Below the pieces are notes generated by a model that worked only from the letters and a program-made list of their open reading frames with translations, did not search any database and had not been told where the DNA came from. Below, in pieces: positions 51,566-61,597 of a DNA stretch of 64,000 nt; position 1 is the first letter of the stretch, and each line of letters starts with the position of its first letter. The DNA is from CBDCVN01 sp965223585. Lineage in GTDB: Bacteria > Deinococcota > Deinococci > Deinococcales > Trueperaceae. Made by a program: the position numbers and the translations under genes. Where the stretch lies: the NCBI GenBank assembly GCA_965223585.1, contig CBDCWW010000023.1:310001-374000 (forward strand), in the 5' to 3' direction.

Positions 51566-54500
51566 TTATTCATTTGGGTAGTCCTGTACAGATTTTAATT
51601 TAGTATCAAATCGTTTACGCTCAAAACGGTAAAAAGCACTAGGAATAACAAAAAGAGTTAATAATGCAGATGATGTTACACCCCCAAAGATCACCATACC
51701 AATGGGCCTACGGAATTCACTGCCATCACCTGTCCCAAGCAACAAGGGAATACTAATAGCTACTAGTGTGCTAGTGGTCATCAAAATGGGGCGCAAACGT
51801 AGCTTACCTGCCCTGACCAATATTTCTCTTAAAGTTTCTTTCCCTTTTCGCTCTTTATTGTGGATAACAATATCTAATAACAAGATTGCATTTTTAGTTA
51901 CAAGACCAGTAAGAATAACAATGCCAAGCACACTATTAACATCAAGACCTATACCAGCAATAATAAACAGCCACAAAGCACCTACTAAAGCTAAAGGAAC
52001 TGTAAGTAGTAGATAAACAGGAATCTTAAAGCTGTTAAATTGACTAGCAATAACAAGATAGTTTAGGAGAAAAGCTAAGGCAAAAGCAATAGGAGTGTAG
52101 AGAATAAGGTCGCCTGTTAAATCAAGACCTGTATCTTGTCCTTCAGTCACAAATTCATCAATAATACCTGCTTCGGTAAGTTCTTTCTTCAAATTAGACC
52201 TAAGTTCAGACATAGCGGGGCTTTCGGGTAAAACAGAAGCCTCAATGTTTGCCACATAAGTTTGAGCTGTACGGCTAATAGTGGTAGGGGCTTCAAAGAT
52301 ATTAAAGCTACCTAGTTCACCCAAAGGTATACTTTTGCCTAGAACTGGTGAAATAATTGGTAAGCTGAGTAAAGCTTGCTCGTCTTGTAAATCAGTAGGA
52401 TTAACTTTAACGCTTATAGGATACTCATTCCCCCTATCACTAAAAGTAGCAGCCTCAATACCAACATTATAACTACGTAGGGTCTGATATACATCATTAA
52501 CAGTTAAACCAGTACCACTTAAAGCTGAAAGGTCAACCTGAAATACTCGCTCACTAATTGTGGTGTCTAAGTTAGAACGTATATTAGTTAAGTGGGGACT
52601 AGTTTCCAAAAGTAGTCGAGCTTGTACATCCCTTTCACGTAAAAGGTCAAGATCATTTGAAGCAAGAGTAAGAGTATAGTCTGCTACTCGAGGAGGTCCC
52701 GAGTCATTTATAGAATAAGCACTAATACTTGCCTCGGGAAAGTCTGCTAGTAATTCCTTGACTTTTTTTTCGTATTCAACAGCAAGTTCACGATTCGTTT
52801 TTTCACGTAGTTGCTTAGCAATAAGTTCAAAGCTGAAATCTGCACGACCAGAAGAAGTAACGTTGCCTACATCACTGTTACTATTAACTCCTACAGCTAC
52901 TTGCCTAGTTTTAATTTCAGGATAGTTTATAAATTCTTCCTCAATTCTGCCAGCCAAGTCATTAGTGATATTTAGACTAGTACCTGTAGGTAAACGTATA
53001 GTAATACCCACATAACCTGAGTCTGCAGGTGGGGAAAAGTTAAAATTTATTAGCCGAACAGCCACGAATAGACTCAGAAAAAGAAAAAAGGCAAAGATAA
53101 GTACGAAATTGCTGCGATTAACCTGTAATTTACCAAGCCTTAGATCACCTAAAAGGAAATTAAGGGTATTTCCATAAGCTTTACGCAGCCCATTTACAAA
53201 CCAATCGGTTATTTGGAATAGTGGAAGTAAAATAGCCCCTATAAGTGTGAAAACGAGTTGTAGCAAATAATGTACTAGGGCAATTATCGTAGGCAGTGCA
53301 AGAAGAATAGAACTCGGTATTATGCCTAAAAGAAAAGGGCCTATAGAGGAGTTAGCCAAAGGTAGGGAGCTTACTAATTTAGCAAGCGGACTTTCTATAG
53401 GTGCTTTGCCAATAATAAAAATAAGGGTTGTAGCAATAGCAAAAATCGCTGTGGCTAGAATCCAAAGATGTTTACTTCTGTACCAGCGTAAGCCTCGCAG
53501 ATTGCCAAGGCGAATGAGGGCCCATGGAACATTATGCCAGCTAGCTGGCAAGGGGTTGGGCATATAGGCTAAGCGTACAGTTAAGAAAAAGAGGGCTTCT
53601 AAGTAAGAAAAGATTATAGTAGCAGTAAGAGTAAGGCCAAATTCAGCAAAGAACTGCCCCAAGATACCGGGTAAGAAAGATATAGGTAAAAAAACTGCTA
53701 GGAGTGATAGTGTTGAGGCTAGGACAGCTACACTGACTTCGCCTGCTCCTTTGCGCACTGCCTCGAGCTTACTATGTCCCATCTTCCTATATCTATCAAC
53801 ACTTTCAGCTATAACTATAGAATCATCAACCACTAAACCCACTGCTATGGTTATAGCTAAAAGAGTAATGATGTTAAAGGTGAAGCCAAAAACACCGAAG
53901 AGAATTAGTGCTCCAGCAAAGGAAATAGGTATAGCTAAAACAACTGAAAATACTGAGCCCAAGCGCCCTACAAAAAGAAATACTATGAAAGCCACTATGA
54001 AAACTGAGCGTATGAGTTCTGTTCCAGTGTCTTTTACACTTGAAGCAATAAAAGTTGTGCCATCATTTATTATTTCTACTTGATAACCTTTAGGTAAACT
54101 TAGTTTACCAATAGCTTTGCGAATGTTGTTAGCAGTGGCTACAGAATTAGAGCCTGATTGTTTCTGTACTTCTAGTAAGATTATAGGTTCACCATTTAAA
54201 CGTGAATAAGCTGTAACTTCTGCTCTGGTATCGTGTACCACAGCTACATCAATCACACGCAAACCACGTTGGGAATCAATAATCATTTCTTCTACTTGAT
54301 TTACATTACTGGGTTTATTGCGTCCAGCAAATAATATTCGTTCACCAGCAATTGTTAAGTTACCTAGTGGTACTTCTGAACTACCGGCAGCAATTTCATT
54401 TGCTACTTGTGAAGCACTAAGATTATAAAGCTCTAATTTACTAGGATCTAAAAGAATCTGAATTTCTCGCTCAACAGGACCAATAACATCAATACTGGCC

Positions 54501-55012
54501 ACACCCTCAACACGAAGTTGGGGTGTGAGCACATCTTCAGCAAACGTTTGGATAACACGTAAATCTTCACCGGGGGCAGATACAGCAACATTTAGAATAG
54601 GTTCATCATTAGGATCAAGTTTTTCAATTGAAGGGGAACCTGCATCATCTGGCAATATACCTTTAACAGCATTCACTCTCTGGGAAACATCAACAGCAGC
54701 TTGGTCAGCATTTACACTAGCAGTAAACTCAATAAAGACTACACTTAAACCTTCAAAGCTATAGGAGCTAATACTACTAATGCCGGGTAAGGTAGCTAGT
54801 GCTTCTTCTAAAGGTTCAGAAATTTGCTTACTTACTTCCTCAGAACCTGCGCCACTGTAAACTGTAGATACACTTACAAAAGGAAGCTCAAAATTAGGTA
54901 AAAGATCAACCCCTGTTGAGAGTGAACTTACTAATCCAAAGAAGACTATTGCTAAGAAAATGCTTATGGAAAATACATAACGGCGAACGAAGAAGCTGAT
55001 CAGGTTGGTCAT
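51566..55012 (-). CDS. RND-family efflux transporter
   Basis: A 1148-residue AcrB/MexB-like (HAE1) pump. N-terminal MTNLISFFVRRYVFSISIFL; porter segment GAGSEEVSKQISEPLEEAL. Proton-relay aspartates lie in TM4 (VGLVVDDSIVIAESVDRYRK). Between TM6 and TM7 there is an insertion of ~140 residues with three to four hydrophobic segments (FIIGKAPIESPLAKLVSSLP, then IIPSSILLALPTIIALV), which is why it is ~100 residues longer than AcrB. It exports drugs or envelope compounds using the proton gradient. No adaptor or outer-membrane channel gene is adjacent. Confidence 0.9.
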   Translation of the reverse strand: MTNLISFFVRRYVFSISIFLAIVFFGLVSSLSTGVDLLPNFELPFVSVSTVYSGAGSEEVSKQISEPLEEALATLPGISSISSYSFEGLSVVFIEFTASVNADQAAVDVSQRVNAVKGILPDDAGSPSIEKLDPNDEPILNVAVSAPGEDLRVIQTFAEDVLTPQLRVEGVASIDVIGPVEREIQILLDPSKLELYNLSASQVANEIAAGSSEVPLGNLTIAGERILFAGRNKPSNVNQVEEMIIDSQRGLRVIDVAVVHDTRAEVTAYSRLNGEPIILLEVQKQSGSNSVATANNIRKAIGKLSLPKGYQVEIINDGTTFIASSVKDTGTELIRSVFIVAFIVFLFVGRLGSVFSVVLAIPISFAGALILFGVFGFTFNIITLLAITIAVGLVVDDSIVIAESVDRYRKMGHSKLEAVRKGAGEVSVAVLASTLSLLAVFLPISFLPGILGQFFAEFGLTLTATIIFSYLEALFFLTVRLAYMPNPLPASWHNVPWALIRLGNLRGLRWYRSKHLWILATAIFAIATTLIFIIGKAPIESPLAKLVSSLPLANSSIGPFLLGIIPSSILLALPTIIALVHYLLQLVFTLIGAILLPLFQITDWFVNGLRKAYGNTLNFLLGDLRLGKLQVNRSNFVLIFAFFLFLSLFVAVRLINFNFSPPADSGYVGITIRLPTGTSLNITNDLAGRIEEEFINYPEIKTRQVAVGVNSNSDVGNVTSSGRADFSFELIAKQLREKTNRELAVEYEKKVKELLADFPEASISAYSINDSGPPRVADYTLTLASNDLDLLRERDVQARLLLETSPHLTNIRSNLDTTISERVFQVDLSALSGTGLTVNDVYQTLRSYNVGIEAATFSDRGNEYPISVKVNPTDLQDEQALLSLPIISPVLGKSIPLGELGSFNIFEAPTTISRTAQTYVANIEASVLPESPAMSELRSNLKKELTEAGIIDEFVTEGQDTGLDLTGDLILYTPIAFALAFLLNYLVIASQFNSFKIPVYLLLTVPLALVGALWLFIIAGIGLDVNSVLGIVILTGLVTKNAILLLDIVIHNKERKGKETLREILVRAGKLRLRPILMTTSTLVAISIPLLLGTGDGSEFRRPIGMVIFGGVTSSALLTLFVIPSAFYRFERKRFDTKLKSVQDYPNE

Positions 55013-55162
55013 ATATTGCCTGCTACTTTAGCATTAAATATTAGCTTTTAGCATAGGATGACTGCTATTTTGCTATGTTAAAATATCTGAACTTTGATTA
55101 GCGTGATCATAAGTTTTCTTCTAAGCAAACTAAGTAGTATTAAAATTCTGGTAACCTTTTGA

Positions 55163-55897
55163 GTGTTGCAATTAGATAATTTTCCTACCATTGAAATTCT
55201 TGGCTATAAAGTAGCTAGTATTACACTTTCAGAAGCTACTGATTGGTGCCTAGCAGCAATAAATGACATCGAATCAAATTTACTAGTAACCCTTAATCCA
55301 GAAATAATTGTAAGAGCCGAGAAACTACCAAATACTAAAGAAGCTCTTTTACAAGCTGATTTAACCGTGGCTGATGGTGTAGGTATACTCTGGGCAGCTA
55401 AACAGTTTGGATACAAACTACCTGAACGTATTCCGGGTGTAGAACTAATGATAGAGCTTTTAGAAAAAGGTGGTAAAGATTTAAGAGTTTATTTTCTAGG
55501 TACAAAACCTAATGTGATTGAAAAAGCTGCCTCTAATGCTCATAATCTCTATGATACACAAATTGCTGGTGTAAAGCACGGTTACTTTAAACGTCCTGAA
55601 GAAACACCTAGGGTAGTAAGCGATATAAGAAAAAGTGGTGCCCATTTACTTTTAGCAGGTCTAGGAGAAGGTCAAGAACTTTTTTTACACCAAAACTGTA
55701 GTGAGCTTAATGTTCCTTTGATGATAGGTGTGGGTGGAGCACTAGATGTTTTAGCTGGAGAAGTAAAAAGGACACCTTTGTGGACAAGGAAGCTAGGTGT
55801 GGAATGGGCTTACAGAGTTGGCTTGGATGTAAAACGGTGGCACCGCTTCCCAAGACTTATAAAATTTGTGCAGCTAGTTAAGCAAGTAAAAAATTGA
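55163..55897 (+). CDS. WecG/TagA/CpsF-family glycosyltransferase
   Basis: A 244-residue GT26-family protein with a GTG start. VTLNPEIIVRAEKLPNTKEA and ADLTVADGVGILWAAK match the family's N-terminal signature. ERIPGVELM, VYFLGTKPNV and MIGVGGALDVLAGEVKRTP are the other conserved blocks. It adds an N-acetylaminosugar (ManNAc or ManNAcA type) to a lipid-linked glycan at the inner face of the membrane. It stands alone here. Confidence 0.9.
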   Translation: MLQLDNFPTIEILGYKVASITLSEATDWCLAAINDIESNLLVTLNPEIIVRAEKLPNTKEALLQADLTVADGVGILWAAKQFGYKLPERIPGVELMIELLEKGGKDLRVYFLGTKPNVIEKAASNAHNLYDTQIAGVKHGYFKRPEETPRVVSDIRKSGAHLLLAGLGEGQELFLHQNCSELNVPLMIGVGGALDVLAGEVKRTPLWTRKLGVEWAYRVGLDVKRWHRFPRLIKFVQLVKQVKN

Positions 55898-56377
55898 TAG
55901 CTTGCTCTATAAAATTTTATCCTACGCTAAGCAGTTGTGCTCTCCATGTGGTTGCAATATTAACGCTGTATGTACAGTTAGAGCTAGATTTATTTAGCAT
56001 TACTTTGACGTTATTCAGCACAGCAATATAGTTCTAGAGGAACTTCTAGGCTCATTAATCCTTCAAGACTTTAAGGATAGGTAGACTGGGGAAAAGTCAA
56101 TTTTGAACATAGTTATTTATAAAGATATTTCTTTAAAATAAAAACTTCTTTTGTAAACACATCACTCTAAAGGTCGCCCTGAACAGGATGTGGATAAATT
56201 AACTCAATCAGTGCAACACATTTGAGGCTATTGACTTTGTGTGATATTTCTCATTATACTAATAAAGCAATCATTTATCTAGGCATTTATAAAGGACATG
56301 CCAGAGTAACTGCAAGGTAACTTTTTAATGTTAAGGTGAGTTTGATTAAAATTTTTTAAGGAAGGTGAGTATAGATT
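55898..56377. other. Gene-free stretch
   Basis: About 480 bases. A short frame near 56168-56224 (KGRPEQDVDKLTQSVQHI) could be a gene scrap. I see small palindromes (TTCTAGAGGAACTTCTAGG near 56031) but no RNA gene. No CTCGAG occurs here. Confidence 0.4.
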
Positions 56378-56770
56378 ATGGCTATAAGTGTAAAACCAGC
56401 AACTCGGCCAGTGGGTTATTCAGAAGGATATGAAATTGATTATGTGATGTCCCTGACTCTTATGTCTAGGGAGGGACCTATTGATTTTAAGAAGATGCAC
56501 GACGAACATTATGACCCGTGGTATGACAAAGTTAGAGCTTGGTCTGAAAAACAACTTCATAATTACTTTCTTGGCTCTAGGGCTTATAGGAAGAATGATA
56601 ACATTACGATATTTAATCATATATTTCTAGACAGGGCTCAAAGAGATGATTATTGTGATTCTCAGGAATATGAAGATTCAAAGGCAGCACTTGAAAGATC
56701 TTATGAGATTATGGATGAAGTAATGCTTGACTTTGCTGCTGGGCATGGCTCATCTCCTGGAGGGGGATAA
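56378..56770 (+). CDS. Small protein of unknown function
   Basis: A 130-residue protein, preceded by AAGGAAGGTGAG. It starts MAISVKPATRPVGYSEGYEI. The middle has HDEHYDPWYDKVRAWSEKQL, and there is a helical stretch with many Asp/Glu. It ends GSSPGGG. Several His and acidic residues could bind metal. No family recognised. Confidence 0.5.
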   Translation: MAISVKPATRPVGYSEGYEIDYVMSLTLMSREGPIDFKKMHDEHYDPWYDKVRAWSEKQLHNYFLGSRAYRKNDNITIFNHIFLDRAQRDDYCDSQEYEDSKAALERSYEIMDEVMLDFAAGHGSSPGGG

Positions 56771-56969
56771 ATTTAACTTAAAGTGAATTAGTAAGTTTGG
56801 CCTAGCATCTAGACATAAATACTTGTGTGTTTTGTTGAAATTCAAATTAGTAACTAGAAGCCAGTAGTTAGTAGCTAGTAGGGCTTTGCATGATGATTGC
56901 TGGCTATTGGTATTACAGTGCGAAGCTACAAAGTACAAAGGGATTGAATTTTTTGGAGAGGATCCTTCT

Positions 56970-56994
56970 AAATCCCCCTTAACAAGGGGGATTT
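56970..56994. repeat. Strong hairpin in a gene-free stretch
   Basis: AAATCCCCCT (56970-56979) and AGGGGGATTT (56985-56994) are perfect inverted arms around a five-base loop. Similar hairpins are dispersed in many bacterial genomes. The remainder of 56771-57225 holds no supported gene. Confidence 0.5.
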
Positions 56995-57039
56995 CCTATT
57001 TACTTTAGATTAGAAAGGCATTGGAGAGAATTTGTGCTT

Positions 57040-57115
57040 GGAAGGATTCAAAATTTTGAACCCTTCCAGAATAAACCCCTACAGCATGACCTTACACCAA
57101 ACAACCACCCAAGAA
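57040..57115 (-). repeat. Copy of the GGGTTCAA hairpin element
   Basis: GGAAGGATTCAAAA with TTTTGAACCCTTCC forms a hairpin at 57040-57067. Read on the minus strand the flank GGGTGGTTGTTTGGT aligns with GGGTGGTTGTTTTGT at ~15005-15020. It is related to the MITE-like element at 14871-15076. Confidence 0.5.
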
Positions 57116-57225
57116 AAGCAATGCTATATACAGCGTAAGAAAAATTTGGGATTTACCCTAGAATACATTGAAGGGGCATCCAAACCTCCTAGGTTTTGCG
57201 GAAAAAATTTTTGGGGAGCCTATAG

Positions 57226-60200
57226 TTAAGAGCTATCCTGAGAAAATCCTTTTACAAACTCTTCTAAGTTCATAACTTTCCCTTCTTTGTTAGCTTCAGC
57301 AAGCTGTGCTGAAGCAACTTGCTCCCTTAAACCTTCAAGCAAGTTAATGATGTTTTTTTCTGTGGTCTTTACAAGTGGTGATTGTTGCAACAATAGTTCA
57401 AGAAGGTTAATGGCCTTTTCAGTTTTTCCTTCCAAGCTATAAAGTTTGGCAATACTAGTAAGTATGTCATGTATGGTTGGTGAGTTCTGTACATCTTGGG
57501 CAAGCTGTAAACCTTGCTTAAAATAATCATAGCTTTGTGAAAGCTGCTTAGTGGCAAGTGCAATGTCTCCAAGGAAGCAACAAATTTTTGCACAATAAGA
57601 AATGTTATTTTGCTCTTGGGCTAAAACAAGTGCCCTTTGGGCTAATTGCCATGCTTCATCATAATTTTCACGAAAACTAGCTACTCGAGAAAGTTTAAGC
57701 AAAAAGTAAGGCAAGCGAGCACTCTGATTTATTGTTTCAGAAAGATTAAGCCCCTCTTTTGAGAGTGCCTCTGCTTCATCAAAACGCCCTGTATTTATTA
57801 AAAAGGTTGCTAGGTTATTAAGATACACAAGATATTTGGGTGCTTGTCCTAGTTGCTTTGATGTGTTTAAGGCATGACGGTAATTAACTTCTGCTTGTTC
57901 ATTATTCCCTTCTTGTTCTTCGAGAATAGCTAGATTGGACAAAATGTTGAGCATTTCTGAGGCTTCATTATGTTCTTTTGTGAGATTTAGTGCTTCTTGC
58001 CATATAGTGCGTGCTCGAGAGCTATTCCCTCTTTCTCTTTCTAATATGCCAAGAGTTTGAAGTGAAACGATAATACCCCAAGTATCATTTAGTTTTTTTG
58101 AAAACTCTATGCTCTCCTTGCTATAAACTACTGACTGCTGTACCTCACCTAACATATTTAAGCACCATGATTTTCTTTCAAGCAATCGAGGGAAAAATAA
58201 GTGCTGCGTATTGTGCTTGCGAAAGTATCCTTCTGCATAGTTGTAAAGCTCAAGAGCTTCTTGGAATCTTCCCTGATCTATATGAAACAAATGTAGAGGT
58301 CTTAAACTAGATAGTAATATTTCAGCATCTAGAGTATCCACTGCCCAGTACCATGCCTCACGAATATTATCTAGATTAGTTTCAATAGTTTTTATTACTG
58401 TTAAATCACTAGCTTCAATTACTTTTTTATTATCAGTAAAAAAGTCCAAGTAGTATTTGCTGTGTACAGTACGCACTTTTTGATATTCTTCATCATCTTC
58501 TTTAAGCTTTTTTGCTGCCCCCTGCCTTATAACCTCATGCATATCAAAACGTTCTTCTTTAGCCTTACGCACAAGGGATTTTTGCTTTAGTTTTAAAAGA
58601 GTCACATGGGGAGCTTTGGTTATGGCCCTAGCAGCCTCCTTATCAAACCCTCCTCTAAAAATGGCTAACTTGCTCAAAACATCTTGTTCTAACTCACTAA
58701 GCAAACGCCAAGAATGCTTAAAAACATTATCTAAATTACGGTGCCTTTCAGGAATATCCTTGAGAGTACTCTCTACTATACCAATGTCTTTGGTAAGAAA
58801 CTCAGCAATTTGCTGACAGGAAAAAGCTTGTACCCAACTTGCTGCTAGCTCTAAACCAAGCGGCATGCCCTCTACAACACGGCAAATTTCTAAAACAGCA
58901 GGGTAATGCTCAGGTTTTAACTGGAAATGATCTACTTGTTGGGCAGTGCGAGTAAAAAGACGCACAGCATCATACTGGGCAAAATTTTCTTCACTAGCCT
59001 TCTCTGGATAGCGCATGCCAAAGACCTCAAAGGTATGTTCCCAAGTAATATTTAGTGGTTCCCTAGAAGTAACCAATAACTTGAGATCAGGAGCGTGCTC
59101 CAAAAGCTCACCTAGCAAAGGTGCTCCTTCAAGAAGGTGCTCAAAATTGTCTAAAGCAAGGAGTATTTCTTTGTCCTTCAAGTTCTCTTTTAGGCTCATT
59201 TCAGGGGTTTGCCCAGCACGTAAAGGTATCTTTAGAGTATTCAGGATAGTAGCAGCCAAATTGCTAGTAGATTGTAAGGCGGCTAGAAAAATAAAGTGGA
59301 CGCCATCAGCAAAGTTATCTTTTTGACCTTCAGCGAATTGCAGTGCTAAACGGGTTTTGCCAATACCTCCTAAGCCTTTGAGAGTAAGTAAGCGACAATC
59401 AGCTTGGTTTAACCGAGAGGCTATTTCCTCTAGCTCCATCTTGCGCCCAATAAAAGCATTGGCTTGCACAGGAATTGTGTATTTAGGGGCAATATTCTCG
59501 GCTATAAGAATTTGTTGTTGGTGTTTTTGCTCGAGGCTCTCTGCAAGTTTTAGGGTGGTTTCGCTAAGCGGTAGGTTCTCTTTTTCAAGGCGTTTTTTTG
59601 TATTTTTATAGCAGCGTAAAGCTTGTTCGTATTCACCACTTTTATCTGCACAGCGTAGTAACTGTAGTAAAGTATCCTCAACTTCGTTATAGGCATCAGA
59701 GTCTTCATCTTCATGTAGTAGCATTTGCATTAATGCACTGGCATCATCAAAGCGCCCTTCTTTTTCCCAAAGGTTTGCTTGAGCAATTAGGGCTTTGCGC
59801 CACTGACCATAAAGGGTTTCTCGCTCGAGTTCTAGCCACTCTTCAAATCTTGGGGCCTTCTGGATGTTTACACCATATAAAAGAGGTCCAGCATATAATT
59901 CTTGTGCCTTTACCCATTCTTTGGCATTAATGGCTTCACGGAATTCACTTACATCATTGGCTAAAATCATTTTTAGCCTCTTGGCCTCAATTTCTAAGTA
60001 ATCAATCCACTTAGAGCTAGAGTCTTGCTTAAGTTTTACTAATGTTACTCGTAAATTACTGCGCGACTTTGCCTCATCGAGCTCCCACAAAAGATCTGCT
60101 AACACTTCACGGTTCACCCATTCGCCTTGGATCACTAAATAGTAAAGTAGGGCGTGTTGTTTTGTGGTTGGGAGCTCGAGCTTATTATCTTCATAGTAAA

Positions 60201-60237
60201 TAGTAGGTGGACCTAACAACTTTATATAAACAGACAT
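57226..60237 (-). CDS. BTAD-NB-ARC-TPR transcriptional regulator
   Basis: A 1003-residue protein from the ATG at 60237, which opens a canonical winged-helix domain (MSVYIKLLGPPTIYYEDNKL). A longer frame to 60291 adds an unlikely Cys-rich extension. A BTAD domain follows to ~250 (WVKAQELYAGPLLYGVNIQK). An NB-ARC ATPase has Walker A LKGLGGIGKTRLALQFA near 285 and Walker B ILLALDNFEHLL. TPRs fill ~620-960. It is a SARP/MalT-like, ATP-gated activator. It is related in architecture to the first half of the 2017-residue regulator. Confidence 0.85.
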   Translation of the reverse strand: MSVYIKLLGPPTIYYEDNKLELPTTKQHALLYYLVIQGEWVNREVLADLLWELDEAKSRSNLRVTLVKLKQDSSSKWIDYLEIEAKRLKMILANDVSEFREAINAKEWVKAQELYAGPLLYGVNIQKAPRFEEWLELERETLYGQWRKALIAQANLWEKEGRFDDASALMQMLLHEDEDSDAYNEVEDTLLQLLRCADKSGEYEQALRCYKNTKKRLEKENLPLSETTLKLAESLEQKHQQQILIAENIAPKYTIPVQANAFIGRKMELEEIASRLNQADCRLLTLKGLGGIGKTRLALQFAEGQKDNFADGVHFIFLAALQSTSNLAATILNTLKIPLRAGQTPEMSLKENLKDKEILLALDNFEHLLEGAPLLGELLEHAPDLKLLVTSREPLNITWEHTFEVFGMRYPEKASEENFAQYDAVRLFTRTAQQVDHFQLKPEHYPAVLEICRVVEGMPLGLELAASWVQAFSCQQIAEFLTKDIGIVESTLKDIPERHRNLDNVFKHSWRLLSELEQDVLSKLAIFRGGFDKEAARAITKAPHVTLLKLKQKSLVRKAKEERFDMHEVIRQGAAKKLKEDDEEYQKVRTVHSKYYLDFFTDNKKVIEASDLTVIKTIETNLDNIREAWYWAVDTLDAEILLSSLRPLHLFHIDQGRFQEALELYNYAEGYFRKHNTQHLFFPRLLERKSWCLNMLGEVQQSVVYSKESIEFSKKLNDTWGIIVSLQTLGILERERGNSSRARTIWQEALNLTKEHNEASEMLNILSNLAILEEQEGNNEQAEVNYRHALNTSKQLGQAPKYLVYLNNLATFLINTGRFDEAEALSKEGLNLSETINQSARLPYFLLKLSRVASFRENYDEAWQLAQRALVLAQEQNNISYCAKICCFLGDIALATKQLSQSYDYFKQGLQLAQDVQNSPTIHDILTSIAKLYSLEGKTEKAINLLELLLQQSPLVKTTEKNIINLLEGLREQVASAQLAEANKEGKVMNLEEFVKGFSQDSS

Positions 60238-60513
60238 AAAAATTTTAACTACCCCTGACATGCCACATGGCAGGCAGGATTTTAAAATCAACCTATTCGT
60301 TAATACTATCTAGCTAAATTTATTCTAGCAAATGTAATGTTGTTATTTGCTAACAGACTTTTTTAGCCAAGTAATGTGAAAGCCAAAAGCAACAAAGTGT
60401 TAAGATTTTTCTATGCTGAATTATCTTCTAGCCTTTTTGAACTCATTTTTATCCGACTTTCCATTTGATCAAAAAGCCCTTCTTTGGGTTAAAAATAATC
60501 TTAGGTGGTTTAA

Positions 60514-61425
60514 ATGAAAATAGGTATTGTAGGAACAGGGTTTGTGGGCTCAACAGCTGCTTATACTTTAGTAATGAAAGGTGTTGCAAGTGAATTAGTG
60601 CTTGTAGATTTAGATAAAGAAAGAGCCAAGGGAGAGGCTATGGATGTTGCTCATGCTACTCCCTTTGCAGCTCCTGTGCGTGTACGGGCAGGTGATTATC
60701 TTGATCTTGTAGGATCAGAAGTAGTCATTGTAGCAGCAGGAGCAAATCAGAAACCCAACGAAACTCGTCTAGATCTTCTGCAAAAGAACACTGCTATCTT
60801 TAAAAATATCATCCCATTAATTAGTAGATATGCTCCAGAAGCCATCTTGCTTATAGCCACTAATCCTGTAGATGCTCTTACTCATATAGCTTTTAAAGTA
60901 AGTGGCATGATTAAAGAAAAAGTTATAGGTTCAGGAACTACTTTAGACACAGCACGTTTAAGAGCTATGGTGGCAGTTAAGGCACAAGTTAGTCCCCAAA
61001 ATGTTCATGGCTATGTACTGGGTGAGCACGGTGATTCAGAGTTTGTAGCTTGGAGCAACTTGCAAGTTGCTGGTCTATCTCTTGAAAATTATTTTGCCAA
61101 TAGGCAAATTGCTTGGACAGAAGCAGATGAAGAGGAAATGCAACAAGAAGTACGCCGTGCAGCCTACGAGATCATTCGCTGTAAAGGGGCAACATATTAT
61201 GGGGTTGCTAGTGCACTCTCGAGAATTTGTGCTGCAATATCTCATGATGAGCAAAGAGTTCTAACAGTATCAATGAGTGATGGTGAAGTTGCTTATAGCT
61301 TGCCTCGAGTACTTGGTAAAGGTGGGGTGTTGGCTACTTTGGAGCTCGAGCTAGACCAAAGCGAAAAATTAAATTTAGCAAACAGCATTGAGATAATTGG
61401 TAAAGCTATCGAGAGAGTAAAATAA
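60514..61425 (+). CDS. ldh: L-lactate dehydrogenase
   Basis: A 303-residue protein. NAD motif GIVGTGFVGSTAAYTL; Asp after the second beta strand (LVDLDKERAKGEAMD) gives NAD preference. Substrate Arg in NETRLDLLQKN and TLDTARLR; catalytic His in GEHGDSEF. It reduces pyruvate to lactate. The sequence resembles Thermus LDH more than Firmicutes enzymes, judged from recall. It lies between the regulator and the protease gene, with ribosome site TTAGGTGG. Confidence 0.95.
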   Translation: MKIGIVGTGFVGSTAAYTLVMKGVASELVLVDLDKERAKGEAMDVAHATPFAAPVRVRAGDYLDLVGSEVVIVAAGANQKPNETRLDLLQKNTAIFKNIIPLISRYAPEAILLIATNPVDALTHIAFKVSGMIKEKVIGSGTTLDTARLRAMVAVKAQVSPQNVHGYVLGEHGDSEFVAWSNLQVAGLSLENYFANRQIAWTEADEEEMQQEVRRAAYEIIRCKGATYYGVASALSRICAAISHDEQRVLTVSMSDGEVAYSLPRVLGKGGVLATLELELDQSEKLNLANSIEIIGKAIERVK

Positions 61426-61597
61426 GGAATACAATACTGAATTCTTAATTCTTGACTAAGGGTGAGGTATTAGTTGTGATCATCAGTTTTAACTCGAGCA
61501 AAATACTTTGCAAATGTGCCAGCATTGACTATACTAAAAGCATATATAGAAAAACCTTAACCATGCTAAAATCTTTAGATTAACAAGGAGGTTTTCT

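Noticed and set aside
55898..56377. tRNA or other structured RNA gene
   Set aside because: Small palindromes only; no cloverleaf or CCA end could be traced.
57032..57229. 65-codon plus-strand frame
   Set aside because: Its first half is the hairpin repeat; no ribosome site and no similarity.
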